A stretch of DNA of 64,000 nt. It comes from Hymenolepis diminuta (Eukaryota > Platyhelminthes > Cestoda > Cyclophyllidea > Hymenolepididae). The stretch's first letter is position 1, and each line of letters begins with the position of its first letter. Below, in pieces: positions 36,301 through 51,300 of the stretch. Position numbers and translations under genes: made by a program. The stretch spans positions 4,496,397 through 4,560,396 of the forward strand of contig CAADRB010000001.1 of assembly GCA_900708905.1 (NCBI GenBank), in the 5' to 3' direction. Under the pieces are notes generated by a model, which worked only from the letters and a program-made list of their open reading frames with translations, was not told where the DNA came from and did not search any database.

Positions 36301-39300
36301 CCATTAGAAAGATCATTCGTTTTGTAAAGGAATATTTCTACATTGATCAGGCTCTTAGAGCGGTTCTACTAGAAAGAGGTGGTATGTATAAAACATCAAT
36401 TTCGATTAAAGTGATCTTGTCTTTTTCAGGACTCATGACCTCTGTAGATGTGTAAATGATATGTGAGAACTACAATGGCTATGACAGCTACATTCAGTGA
36501 GGGAATGATCAAACGCAATGGCTGAATCTAACATGGTGGCTGAAATCGAGTCCCTCCCTCTATTCTCTCGCTATCTACCTAAGATGAGCATTGAAAGATA
36601 CTTTCCTTGATGGATTCGAAAACTATTGTACAGGATGTGCAAGACATCTGAGGACACCTTATGCGCTTTTAGTAATACGGAAAATGAAACTCTTAATGGT
36701 TGAAACTTACAATTACTTGTTTTAAAGCAAATAAACATAATATTAACCCTGGTTTTATTCTATATATCTTCCTTCGGCTTCTATCATCCACTCAATCCCA
36801 ATCCGAAAGCGACTGACTGCAAGCGTTCATCAGGTGGTCTTTATTCATGTCCTCTATTACTCCGGCTATTGCTTCCATAAGAGAGAAGGATTTGGTATTA
36901 TGGAGATGTGCTTATTAACCTTCTTTCAACCACGCCCCGCTCCACGCCACCCCACACGTCATAATTCAAAATTTTAGGGCCTGGTGAGTTAGGAGGCAGC
37001 CATAAGTTTGGTGTGGTGTGATATGATGATGAAAATTCTCCACCATCCAATCCTCAATTTTGAGAGCTTTGTGGGGCGGAGCTGAATCTTGTTCCAAGAC
37101 ATAGGGGGTCTTCCTCCATTGGATACGCTGTGTATTCAGGGCGGCTTGACAATAATGGTTTGAAGAGCCCCCACATGCCATACACTCTTCTCGCAAATTC
37201 AGGTGTTCTGAGTGAATTAGTAGAGTGTTGACAATGCTCTTTTCTCTTCCTCGTGGCGGCCAATTCATCCCCACTGCTTTCATTCAGCCCCTCCTTTCTA
37301 ACTTTACAAACGAAAGATCTGGTGACCTGTAGAAATCTTGCTATTCCTAAATTCCTGCGTTTCGATTTTATAGACACTGTTACAGTGTGTATTCTCATTT
37401 CATTAGTTATAGTTGTATCCATTATGAGACCTTTCTATATATAAAATACATTATTTACAAATACATGCGGCCTCAGATACCTTACGCACCCTGTAATATA
37501 AATGTTATAGTCAGGGCTACTGATGTGATTTAGGTATCACTGAGAAGCACTTACAATCAGTAATTCGTCCAGGAAAGTACACATTGCCAAGTGTGGCACT
37601 CCAAATAGCACAGACACGAGTTCCAGGGACAAGTTGGTCGGGAGATTCGGGGCTAACATACAAGACTGCCTTTTGGAGAAGCGCCCAGGCTTGGAAATCC
37701 TCTTCGGTGCATCGTCGGCGCTTGGATTCATCGGAACCATCTAGGGGATCTAGATGAATACGCCAGACACGATTGTAGGGATTTTTATCGGTAGTTGAAG
37801 ATGTAGTGGGCGCGTCTTCTTGATTTCGATCTGAATCTACACAAGTGCAGATAAAGGTAATTCCATTATTTAACTGCTTTTGTGCGGAATTAATATCATT
37901 GAATGAAATGTCGATTACAGATTTGATAACAGACCGTAAAATTCAAACTAACCGATGGAAGAAAATTTAAATTTCTCAATTGGATAAGCTCTTCGAAATC
38001 CTTAGATTTTCCACTCTGCATCACAAGCTACTTAAAGAAATACATTTACTATCGACATAGAGCTAATTTGCAAAGTACGTAAATACGAAAATACAGATGA
38101 AAACCTTATTCATTTAATTTACTCACAATTCAGTCCTCAAAATTAAGCTCTAACAGAACATAATGCTCTCAAAGTTCTCAAGGTAAGAAAGCAAAGGAGA
38201 CACCGACCACTTCTCAAGGTCTGATTAAGACCTTACTATTCAGATCCTATTTCTTACAATTTCACTATGATATATCCTTAATCAATTCCATATGCAAAAC
38301 CCTACAACTACCAGGCAACTCACATCGTTGATAAAATGAACACTACACACATTACATACAGATCACTACTATAGTAGAGCTTATGTTAAGCGAGCCCTGT
38401 TTTATTTACAATTCCTTTGACAGTCATGGCTGTATGAAAATACAAATAAATTAAAGTGGTATCGTCGTTTATTCAATTAAATCAGCAAGTCAACAAGCTC
38501 CACACATTCCGGAAATGAACTCATCCAGAAGTCCGAGAAGCATATAATGAAAATTACGTTTCAAAAAATTTGGATAACTCAAATTTTTCACAATTCAAAC
38601 TTTTTACTTCTTTATGTACTCCCATTATTTCGCATATTTCGATACCATCCCATAAGTGAAGCTTGTCTTTATGAAATATCATAATAAATAATACTTATCT
38701 CCTGAGGGAAATACAAAAATTGAGTTTTCTGAGATAATTTTCGCAACACCCGGAAAACCTGCCCATTTATACAATATAAATTTGACATTCTAGCCCTTAA
38801 AAATCCTCTATGTATGAAGTTAGACCTCAAGGTATTTTATAAAATAAACAGACTTTGAGGGAGCACTTTGAAATACGGTTGTAAATCAAATCGATTGTCT
38901 CTAAGAGCTACTTTTGAAAGCAGCACATTTATTAAATAAGAAGTTCATAAGAATGCGTACAATTTATCAGGCCAATTAGGCCGTATGTGGATAGAAAGAA
39001 TTAAATGTTTGTCCAAAAAAAACGCAATTTGATTTTTTCACGCAGACGTGAATTAACACTAGAGGGCAAAGTTGAGTGACTTATTAACACGAAAATTATG
39101 AACTGAATTTAGAATCGAGAACAATAGCCTAGCAACTAAATTGCTATTAAAAGAAATAATTTATTTGCCTAAAAAGTGAATAAAGTAATGAAACCAGCAG
39201 AATCTTCACTGCCTTGTGTATGAAAAACTCCTTCCTCGTTTCCCTTACTCATAGAAAAAATAACAAATACAATTTTCATAATAGAAACGGGATGGACGTC

Positions 39301-42300
39301 CACAACGAGTTTGGAGTTTAAGGCATTGAACATCATCTACTTCTTCCTTAATAACACTATTAGTTCAATCTTTTGTGTTTGAAGGATTCATGTGCTAATA
39401 CACCTGATAAATTATCTGTCATATTTCTTAGATAAATAACCAGACTTCCGCCAATAAAATAAAAAAAGAAAAATTGTTAATTTATTCAAAACATGATTAT
39501 ATTGAAATGCTTAAATCTGAGCTCGACAAGCAAAAAACCAGTGGAGGAGAATGAAATTTAAAAAATAACTGAAGCAATAATAAGGGAAAAGTAGTACGAA
39601 TGTAAAGGCCTGTTATGACCACCTATCAAGACTCCCCGTACGGTCCCGGACACACCCAGCGTATGTAAGCCTCCAATATAAATTTACCTCACCTCCATTA
39701 CCCACATCAAGCCATTCACAAACGCAAGTCTCTCTTGCTTAACTGGACTTCAGCTTTATGTTCAATAAAGCTTTGACTCCCGATTAAACTCAGTTAATTG
39801 ACGGTTGTGGGGACGACTCCAACCTAATATTTCAGGAACGACTTACTCCTGGGTAAAACTGTTTGAGCAGTTTCCAACTCTGTCTAATCTAAATAAACCC
39901 CCACATAAACATCGCACCTTGGCATCCGCGCGCGCCAATCTAACCTTAATACCTCCGCTCTTCTTCATTGTACTTGATAAACCTCTCTAACCTAAGTTCT
40001 CTCTTTTCTCTGACTTGCTGTGTAACGAGTATCGAAAGAAGTTAGAAGAGTAATAGCTCAGCTAGATTCCTATAGCCTTCTAGAGAGCTAAGCTACCGCC
40101 CAGTTACCTCTTCTATAGGCCTTTCATAATGTAACAAAATGATATATTGGTAAATGTTATTTTACTCTATGTATTAATTCATTAGTTGCTAAATTGAAGC
40201 AGACTTTGGAAGGAGATCGTACCTCGGGTATTGTAAAATAAGAAGCAAATATAGAAGAAAGTAAGGTTAAGATCGAGAAAGCAGGGAATAAGAGTTTAAA
40301 AAATTAGGATGAAAAACACACGAAGCGGTAGTGAAAAGGAAATGCTCAGCTTGGGCACAAAAGACAAAAATCTGAATTTATCTTTATTAGCCAAATTTAC
40401 TCATCTGCATGCACTATTATGCGGAAGTGAGATAGCGTAAATGTAAATTCCTAGTATACATAATCATTTATTGTAATTCAGAGATATTTGTATGCTTGTC
40501 CCATTCCCTTAAATTATATACTATCCTTTCAATATTATGTCTAGTACTTATTTACTCTTACTCAAAATACAAATAATAAGTCACTTACAGGTAAAAACAG
40601 TTGCTCTTCGAAGTTTATTGTCCTCAACCACTAGAATTCGCAGTTTGTCACGAAGATCGCTGAGCTTTAGAAACTTGCCCTGAGGTGGTATATCCTTTGA
40701 AGTTGGAGAAGTGAAGAGAGTGTTCTGACATATTGCGCCATCTACCTCGTCAATAATTGCAATACTTCTCTCCGTAGTGCCTGAGATCAATGGTCTCTCT
40801 GTCTGTGGTGTTGAAGTTCGTGGAGTTTTAGGCGACTCTTCTTGTTGCTGAAATAGGAAAGCTGAGAACAGTTAAATAGAAAAGGCATAATAGAGTTCAG
40901 CTTAAGTAAACTCGAGTGAGATTCACTTTGTTAGATTCTGCTCAGAGAGAAACATCTAACTGTCTTTCTTCGGTATCTGAAAAGAATGATATGTGGAAAC
41001 GAAATGATTCAACTGTCAATTAAATCAACTGATTGTCAAGCCGTAAATTTGAACTCACCAAGGGACCTAGGAATCAAGTTCTGAAAATCGAAAGTCGAAA
41101 CTTTACTCAATTATGCAGTAACCAATATTTTTTGGTTACTCAATGATAAATTCTTTAATTGGGCGATATCGCTTCACTGTCAACTAGTTCTGCATCTCAT
41201 TCTGTCATTAATGTGGCCACATACGTTAACTTCAATATGTGTCGACAATCCGTTAATGTTTTGTTTTTTTATTATATTATGATAACCCACAGTAGGGTAG
41301 AAGAAGTTTACAATTTGTCATTATGGTAAACGAAAAGAACTCGCGTAATAGTAAGCTCAGCAAATAGTAGAGGGAAGGGAACGGAAAACATATCGCGAAT
41401 AAAATTATATAACAAAAGGTTTCTATTCTTTTGATGTTACACAATATTTATTTAATTGGCAGTTCACATTTCAGAACAAATTTTGTCCAAGATATTTAGC
41501 GTTTATCAACGGGTTGATTGATTAAGGTTGTCGATCATATGACTTCAACTTATTTCTTCACCCCAGGTTGAGAAGGCCGAACGATCATACAAAATGTCGA
41601 ATAGTTTATTGATCTTTACATAATAGCGATGAGAAAGCTAAAATTGTGGGTTTAAGTCCAAAACACAGTGCCTTTCTTGCACTGTTCTTGTCAATGAGAC
41701 CCCCTTAAATTTATCAATTAATAGTAGGAAGTATTGTGTGTGGTCAAATACTCAACCTGATGAATCCAGAATTAAAATAGAGTAAGGCTCTTTATGCCTT
41801 GATTTTATTCTCCAATTACACTTGACCCATTTTCCTCTTTCGCCCTTAACTGATCTATTTTACTGTTCCCTATGCTTCCCTATTATAAGATCTTCATCAT
41901 TTTGGTCTACCGTGAGTAATAATAATAAATGAATAAGTTTTTCATGACATCAGGGATTCATATTTTTCTTATCCAAAACCGACTTCAACATTGATGACTT
42001 ACGCAATGCAAGCACCTACGTATATAACCAGCGACCAATCAGAACACCCTCTTGGATTTAAGCAGCTCTTCCGTATTGGCTACTTCCCTGCTTTGCTAAG
42101 CCTTCGCGTTTAAACTGTTCTAGTTGAAAAAATGATAGATGCATAAAACTAACACAGAAATGGCCAAATGAATAAATACATGTGTGTTCAATAGCAAAAA
42201 CGATCGTTCTATGGTTAATAAATAAAGTAAATCGTAAGTCAATTTTAAGGCAGTGTGTAAAGAAGGTATTTTTTGGAAACAATTTAAATTAATACAGTAA

Positions 42301-45300
42301 AAGAAATCAGTTTATCAACGCATAAATGCACATTCTCAAGTGTGTCAGAGGACGTTAAAGTGCACGGATATATCAATTTAATTAAATAAGACGTATAAAC
42401 GCTAATAATCAGTTGTTACTTTCCGGCATTAAAGAACTCCAGCAACTCCAGCATTCAAGAAATTGAATTTGATGAATATATAAGCATATGTTCCTTATAA
42501 TTTTAGCCAATATACTAAATAGCTTCCCTGTCACATCCTTGATGTCCTACCCAAGCATGTGTCTTGACTAATCCCTTGTTATGTGGGGATGGTCCATGGC
42601 AATTTTGAATGGTGTACCTTAAACCAAGTCATATCCGCCTAGCACTATGTAGTCACAAATATGCAGTCAAACATCTATGTGCCAAATTCTAATTACCAAA
42701 TAAACTGAAAGAAGCCTAATGAACCGCTAATAAATATGGAAAATCAATGAGGTAAAAATTTATGAAAAACCTTGACGAGCTAGAATATTTAGGCAAACCA
42801 TTAGATGTTAGGTCTTGGAGATCAGGTCAAATTACTGGTCCTCTCTTCTAGAGACGTTATCGTGAGGATGCAAATTTAAAAGTCATCTCCTCGAGGCATG
42901 AAATGGGCAAAAATCAGACATCTAAATAGCGGCGGTTGCTGATATGATCTGGTGGAAAGTGAAATAGCCAAAAAATAGGAAAAAAATATTCTCCACACTA
43001 CGTAATTTAAAATACCAATCTATCTGGACTAATGGTGAATTAGTCCAGATTACTAAATTACTAAAGTGAATTACTAAACGGCAAATTGAAACTTATAAAG
43101 AACTGTAGTTCATGGTTGTCACATTTCGAATATACAATATGATGAAATTGGATTGAACGCTAAATAATGAAATACAAAGTAGAAGGCATTAATGAATTAC
43201 ACAAGCATACATTTGGGTTTAAGAATAACTCCCAAGGATGTATGAATAGGTCTATTCCAAGCTCTTCTTACTCCACTTAAACCAATACAGAGCAAAAGGG
43301 GATAAAGAATGAGGAACAACTTTGATCCTTCTCAATGAAAATATTCTTCCAAATACGTGTATTCAATCGAAAGCAAACATAAAATAAAACGGCCGACAAC
43401 ATTTTTCATTAAAGAAAAATATAACTGCCTGTAGGATATAAATTCAACTATGTCAAACACATCTTGGGTTCTTTGACGGAATCAAATAAAAGAAAAGCAT
43501 CAGTCATTATCAAGCGATACGTTTTGAATCGACTTCAGATTTTTCGAAGAATGAATGTTAGTTCCTAGATCTCCAGATTTCGAAGTTAATTAACCAATTA
43601 GGCATCTATATTCATCCTCACATACTCCAGAGCGATAAGAATGAAATTAATAGGGGATGAATCTGTCAAAATGATAATAAATTAAATTAAATATTAGAAT
43701 TAAATGGTACTGCTGCAACTTAACGCGATATATAAATAATGATGAACATTGAGATTAGATCAGATTAGAACGGACATGTAAACATATATCTGGGGATTTA
43801 GTCGAGAGTTACATGAGTAAATACGAGGGAGGCAAAACACTAATCAAGGAAGATAACTAAAATTTTTAATGGATTTTAAGCTAGATCACCAAAATCTGAT
43901 CTTTATAACAACGCAGTTGCAGTAATGAGTTAAGGAATTTCCTATGATCGGGTTCTCCACCACAAAACTTACCCTTTGAGATTTTGACTGTTGCTGTTGA
44001 CTGCGTCTAGATTTAGGTCGGGACTTTTTGTCTCGAGTGGGAAACCGATGAGGAGGCGTTTGTGTAGTATCAACAGTAGCCATTGAAGAGGTCGAAGGTG
44101 ACTGAGAGTCTGCAGCCTGTAAACGAAGTAATGGGATGATCATTTGACTCCTCTCTCTTCCTCAAAATCTCAGGCATTCTCAATGGCCCGTAATACTCAG
44201 TATGTCATCCAAATCCCAGTTGAAATCCATGGAAACAATTTCAATTGATCTATATGTGTCCATTGAAGAAACAAATTATGCCCACCCACATATTTTTTCG
44301 CCATTTTCTCTTTCTAGAACACCAATGTAGTTTTCTCTAAACTGCGTAGAAACTTTTAATTTCTGCATTTCAGTCATGATTCAAATTGGCATATTTCCCA
44401 AGATTATTCAGGTAAATTCACACTAAAATGTTGGAAATTGGAAAATTTTAGAATAGGACAAGTGTCTGTTCACCAATTTTATTTCAATAAATTCAGACAC
44501 ACACCATAAGATGTTCATGCCAAAACATGTTCATTCAGACTTCAGTTGAAGTATAACTGAGTTCAATCAAACATAAACGTAATTACTCGTTTAAGGAGTA
44601 AATCCCCATTGATAGATATTGTTTTATCATTTACTTTTCAAGAAAATCCTCCTTTGTGTTAGGGTAAATACAACCACTCATTTCAAACACTTTAGGATTG
44701 AAAAGCCTAAGACTAATACATTTCCCATTAGTACTTATGTCATATTCTCGATTAGAAAAAGCTTGGTTGAGAACGATCGAATTAATGACTACGGTATAGA
44801 ATAATATTAACCAAGCCCCCTAGTGAGATTAAACAAGTTTGGTTCAATATATCCACTGAATTGCGCTTTCTGTTACAATTTACCGAGCTCAATAACGGGA
44901 TTCTTCGACGCCCAGTTAAGATAAATCGATTCTGATTTTAACAAAAATCCAGAAAATCCAGATATATCCAAATATCAACTATTCTATTAGAATGAGGTGG
45001 GTGGGTTGGAGAGGGAGGTGAAAATCCAGCCAAAGATTAAGAAAATAGACCTAGTTAATATTGACGAAATTTTGTTTGATACTAAAAATGGAGTGGAGTG
45101 TAGTCCAATCTTCAGACAAATATCAATGAAGAAAATTACCCCAAAAATTAAACAATTTTGAAAAAAAGGCTAAGAATAACTCCGAAATAAATTTATTAAT
45201 CAATTTACCCACTGATTTTAATGCATTGTTAGCATTAAATTAATATCTATATATCTTCAAATACAGAAGATAGGATTATCCTATTCTATCCTAAATGAGT

Positions 45301-48300
45301 GAGGAAAGCACTGTCCGCAATGGGCCTAAGAGTCAGTAAATCAAACGGTAATTTTGTTATAAATATAAAAGTTATCTTTTCATGACATTTTCCATATCTG
45401 GAATTCAAAAGGCATGGAAATTATCCCACTGCGCATCAAATTATGGCTTCTGCTTTATTTCGCCTCGTGTTCTAGTGTTACTCAGCTCGGCTACAGATTT
45501 GGACGCTTGTTCACCCATAATTAAACTTATCATATTCTTTCCCATGCATCCACTCAATCTGGGACAATAATTTCATCAGGGGGAAACACAAATAACCAGG
45601 GCCTTTATTATGCTTCCTGATCACGTGACAAATTCAATCTAGAGAGTGAAATTGTGTAGTGTCGTTTATTTAACTGACTTCAGAGAATGTGGGCAGTGGA
45701 GATTAGAGAGGGAGAATTTCAAGGTTGACTAAGTTATACCGCTACGGTCTGAGAATGGCTTTCTAAATGCAATTAAAAATTACTTTCGAACCACAAATGG
45801 TTTGCTGTAAAATTGTTTGTTTATGTCCGAGTGAAGTCATAAAGCATTTGAAGCGAACATTCATATCGATTAGTGATTTTCGTTCGCGATGGCTCAGCTA
45901 ATCTGCCCGCATATTACACATTCTTCCTTTTATACACTGAGAAGACGCTTTGTTCCCAAGTTCATTTCTCTTTCCTTGTGCCTCAGTCTTCGTTCCTCTG
46001 CTCTCTCGAATTACGTTGAATAATGTGCTTTGGGCGACACTTAAATAATAGTTTTCTCATTTGAGGTCTTCGTCCACTGTTAATCGTTTGGAAAGTCTCT
46101 AGTCGTAGGGAATGTCTTAGTCTAATAATAGTCGAACTACAGACTTGATGGCCCTAGCTACTACAACGCCATAAGATAGATACATGCTTGGCAAAATACG
46201 AGCACTAAGTATTAAGCGTCAGAATACATTGGAATAAAGATATTCACATTTTAATAGATCCCAAAATCGTCAAATGGAGAAAATTATCAAAAACTAGTGA
46301 TAGCGAGCACGTCTACGTGGGGGAGTGAAAGATTTCTACCCCGATAAAGTCAATAAGTGTTGATCGCAATTGAAGTAAACAAAATTTTCGTGAATATTCA
46401 TTGGACAAAAAAGTAAGAAAAGTCATTGTAAAGAAATGAACTATCCCTAATTCTCTGGACCAAGTATTCGTTTCCTCTCTCTGAAAATAAGGCGTCAAAA
46501 CTTACACTTATCGATAACTTTAAAAATAAGCAGTTAATTATTAAAGATCTTTTTGAATTCACTAACACTGACCACATCTGTGTGAGTTCATCATCATAAC
46601 TAGCATTTGAATTCTAAAATTATGCAACACTTCGAGGATTTGTTTGTTTAATATAATTCTATACATTCACCTATACGGATGATTAAAATGTTTGACGTTG
46701 GTTTAAAAAATGTACTTAACAGCATTACTTTAAATTACCTTCCTCTCTTTTTTTAAAAGGGCAATTAAATTTCAATTGGTTTTTATTCCTCATATAATAA
46801 CACAATACTTACAAAGATAATGAGTAGATGCTAAGAATAAATTTCTATTGATTTTTCATGAATTGTTTACGATTAACAATCTCTAGGGTGTCTCAATTTA
46901 TGCCCTAAAATGGCTTGTCGATAATCAGAAACACTATCAGTTGGCAAGATCTTATCCTTATGAATGCATCGGCGTGCCAATCAAATATTTATGGATACTT
47001 AATACATCGTTACACACAACACTGCCCCCTTTTCAACTTCTAAATCACCAAGTGTTTACAATTACACGTCCAGCAGAATTCTCCAGTGTCTTTTGATTAT
47101 TCAAACTATCTTTGTCAACTTTATCCCACATAAATATCTTACCTATAATCTGCTCAATTCCTACATCAGATCATACCTCTTACACTTACTGGCCGTCATC
47201 TACAGCCAGATCTTCCAACTAGTACGTCCGCAGTTCTTCCTGCCAGTGTCTTTCTACCACACCCGTATTCTACTACTGTAACCGTCTCCCTTTCTCTGCA
47301 ACTTAATCTGCTGCCATCTTAATCTTCATAGCTCTACAACTGGTAAGACCTGTCTTATTTTTGACCCTTTAATCCTACCCCGAAGCACAACTACAGTCGA
47401 AATATAGGTAGTTTATATCCTTATGACTACTATTTGCTTCCAAATCGAAATCGAGAGGGTTGTAATATGCTTTGAATTTGTATAATTAACAAATCATTGT
47501 TTCTATGAAAACAAAAGCCTTTATTAATCCCATACTTAAATTATTGTACTGCACACTTAATTGATGATTGGTGGGGTAGAAATTTATTATTAAAAGGCAG
47601 AAAATTTATCAACTTAAGTCCGCTTAGAATGCATCTATTTGGACTATAGAATGAAGAAACGGAACTAATTAAAAGTTATAAATACCGATGTTAGGGGATT
47701 TTCAGCTTCAGTAACAACTCATCTTGAGTCTTAACATCAACATGATTAGTACTTGATTAAAACGTACATGTAAGTGACGTTTTATTCTTTGTCGAAAAGC
47801 TTCTTTAACACCACTAACACCAGCAAGTGATTTAATATCTTCATTCAGTATAGGATGATGTTTTCCATGCCTTTCTTATTTGTCATCCTGACTCGCTTAT
47901 CCACTTTTATCCAGCTTATTGCCTTCTTCACTCAGTTGTACGTATAAACCACCCTCTCCCCTACATTTAAACAGTTTATCGATTCCTTCGGCTACCTGCA
48001 CGGCGGGTTCCGTCCCCCACGGAACCACAACTTCAGCTTACTGGTTAAGAGATTGCCACCACCTCTCCGTTCTTCTCTACTAATGTTACATCGATCCCAT
48101 TCCTGCCTTGCGGTAATGAAATTTTTGTCTACTTAGTTTTCTCCGTTTATTGCTGACACCTTTAAAGCTAGAACCTTTTCTACTATGAGTGCAGGATGGC
48201 CTGACAATATAGGCTTCTTTCACTTGTGTAAATTTCATTCGATGTATAGGGTAAGCGTAAATAATTTACCTACCAAATATGACGTAACATCGAGAAGATA

Positions 48301-51300
48301 TTAATAGTTTACATATGGAACGATGTTTACCGATAAATCTTTCTTATGAAGAATGTGCAATAATGACAAATGTAGTGTGCAAGTTGATTGAACAACTTTT
48401 CCCACCCACTTGCTTAATTTTGAAGTCGAATTGTTTTATTAAATCACCTTTCTGAAAGAACTTCAAAAAATAACCAGATCATATTACTGAAGCTCAAAAA
48501 TTTCAAAAAAGGCAAATAGGCTATTTTTAAGAAAATACTTAATCTAACGGGATGACTGATAAGCAGCATCCTTAAAATATCTTCCAGAACGTACCAATTA
48601 CAAAACAGAGTAAAGGAAGAAAACTGTACCCCATAAAATTCTATTAAAAAAAGGCGTTTTAAGATTTTTCGATCAGCGAAAATAACAGGATCACACGCAC
48701 CGGCTTTATTGCTAAAAACCGGGGGCTTTTAATAAGCCTTTTAGATTTGACAAACCGCTTGGGGAATGAGAAAGCAATTCTCATCTCCGTATACACTACT
48801 AACTACTATAGTGACTAAAAAAATATACATAACGATGATGATAGATCGGGAAGGAGAAAGAAAAATTGTGTTAAAGGAAGAAATTAACAAATTTGATAAA
48901 AAAATCTAAGGAAAGGGAAAGGAGGGGGGCGCAAAAATCTAGACAAAAAAAGCATTTAAACGATAAAGAACCACATATTGTAACTCTATCGAGTTTGACT
49001 TTAGGAGTTCATAGTTTCATTTGCATCAATCAGAAAAAAAACATCTGCAGCTGTATACAGTGCCACTTTGTCTTTCTTAATCAGTTTGAAATTTGAAATC
49101 CTTATATTTAGTAAGAAGATAATCTTGCAATATTGTATCATAAGGCCGGTGACTGGAAATTCCGATATTACATTTCATAACCACATAAACTACCATTCCG
49201 CTGAATGTTTATGAAACACTGTCGATGCGGAAATATCATTTTAATGCGAGAGAAATATTTTATTAAATAATTCCTCTTGAGAAAATACCATTTCGATTAT
49301 TTGCATCTGTCGTTTTCCCTATATTCATTTTATTAGCTCGTTTATATATTTCAAGATCATAATTAAATTGGTTTTCTGATTAACTGATTTTGAGAGTTCT
49401 ACCTCTGCTCTTCTCAATCTTACTTGGGAAACTAGAATATCGGGCTTGTAGACCGTAGAACCCAAACGCAAACTGCACCATTTTCAAGAGAGTTGATCTC
49501 TTATTTTGCTTTAAAGCTGATACATTTTACATCTGTGCGAATTTCCCATGCGTTTCCTCCTCAGGAATGTAGTTCGGGACCATGTGACAGCAGTACATAA
49601 AATACTTTACGAGCAACATAAAATTGCCCCATTACATTCCAGAATAATTTACTTTGGGCATTTTTAACTGAAATTATAACTTCTTTTGATTTTTCTAGAA
49701 ATCGTTGCTGAGATAGGCTCAATGCCTTATTAAGGGAAGCGTTTTCCGATTCACATCGTGATGAAATACCTGGAATTCTGAAGTATCCCTAATGAGAAGC
49801 TTACATCATGATTCCCCTTTCTTGATCAGTTTCAAATAGTAAGATATCTATGTCTTTTACTGGTTTGCGCTACCGAACCTGTAACCTCTGACTTTGCAGG
49901 ACTTCAAGCAAATTAAGGGAGGCGTTAAACACTCCCTAAGTGAGCAAAGAGAAGGCATTCTGAAGTCATCTGTATGAGAAACTCGCGTTCTACCATCCCT
50001 CCTGTTGACCAGATTTATTCATATCGCTAAATTTACACCAATGAGCATCGGTCTCAGACAGACAGACTTGCACGTTGACATCCCAAACAGAATAATTTAT
50101 AACCAAATCTCGTAACACTAACCCAAATACGCATTCCGAAACTCAAACAAAGAAATTGATCTTAAAAAGTGCTAACAGGGGAGTTTTGTAAAAAGTAGCT
50201 ATTAACAGTCCGTACCTATAGTAAATGAAATACCTACTAGAATTCATTTAGAACAAATCAAAACTCAACTCATTAATAACCTGTTACACAAAAATAATGC
50301 CGAAACGGCTAGTATTTATTCCCGGTTGAAAAACAGCTTTTCAGGAGTAAATTTTGGCCTATTATTAAAACGGGGTGTTCCTTTGGTAGACAGACATTGC
50401 GTGGGCTAAATCTCAAATATTTATCTCTATCTAGTCGACAAAACAAAATAAATCGATTTTAGACTAGGCATGCAAGCCGATTTATGACTCAGTACTTTAT
50501 TGCGCATTTCGATTTACGATTTCGCCCCCTCCCTCCTGCCCATGTGCAAGATGTATGTTGGATCATTAATAACATTAAAAATTCAAATTTGAGTTCACTT
50601 TAAGTGAACTCTACTGAGATCTGACTTGTTTTTCCTATCTATCTGCTCATGGTCATAAAAAGATAAATTATAGTGGCATCACCAGCCAATCAAGCAAGCT
50701 CTGAACATTGTGCACACGAACTCACCAAGAAACTCAGACCAAATCAAACCAAGCCATTAAGACGCTAGGACACAGTGAACCATATCCGTTAAGAGAAAGC
50801 GGGCACCAATGCTACCACATTTCAAAAAAAGGAAAGCATTCGCTTATACTCTTCTACACTTTTGGTGTGTCCTGTATTCAGATGCTATCCTATGATTAAA
50901 ACTTGTAAAAATTTGTTTTAATTGCTACGGATAACAGGAATACGCATACGACTGATTTTCAATACGTCCTGTTTAAGTTTAACTATTTGAATTCTCGTCA
51001 CAAACTACAGACGTACACATTCAAATTAACGTAAAACTCAAGCGAGCTAACTAAATAAACTGTTTGTGCTCACCGCTAGTATGAATAGCATGGCATTTGG
51101 ATCAATATTATCTTTATTTTGTTGAACACCGGGATGCTCAGCTCCGGAATTTTCGGACTGAAGTGTAGGTTGATGGCCTTGGAGATATGGTGATTCATTA
51201 TTCGATTGGAGTTCATTAGGAGTTGTAAAGGGGGTTGCAGACCCCGAGATGCCCAATGACAGAGTAACTGTAAGCGAAAAAAGAGGATAGGTGCACAATA

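Larger units (their letters stand above)
44117..51073. other. 7-kb intron of the BAH gene
   Basis: This intron lies between the exon ending NAMLFILA and the exon starting AADSQSP. It holds two reverse SINE-like copies, one family-B copy and a C-loop hairpin at 48006-48026. Stretches around 47.0-47.4 and 47.9-48.1 kb are CT-rich and less AT-rich than their surroundings but have no supported gene. Confidence 0.6.
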
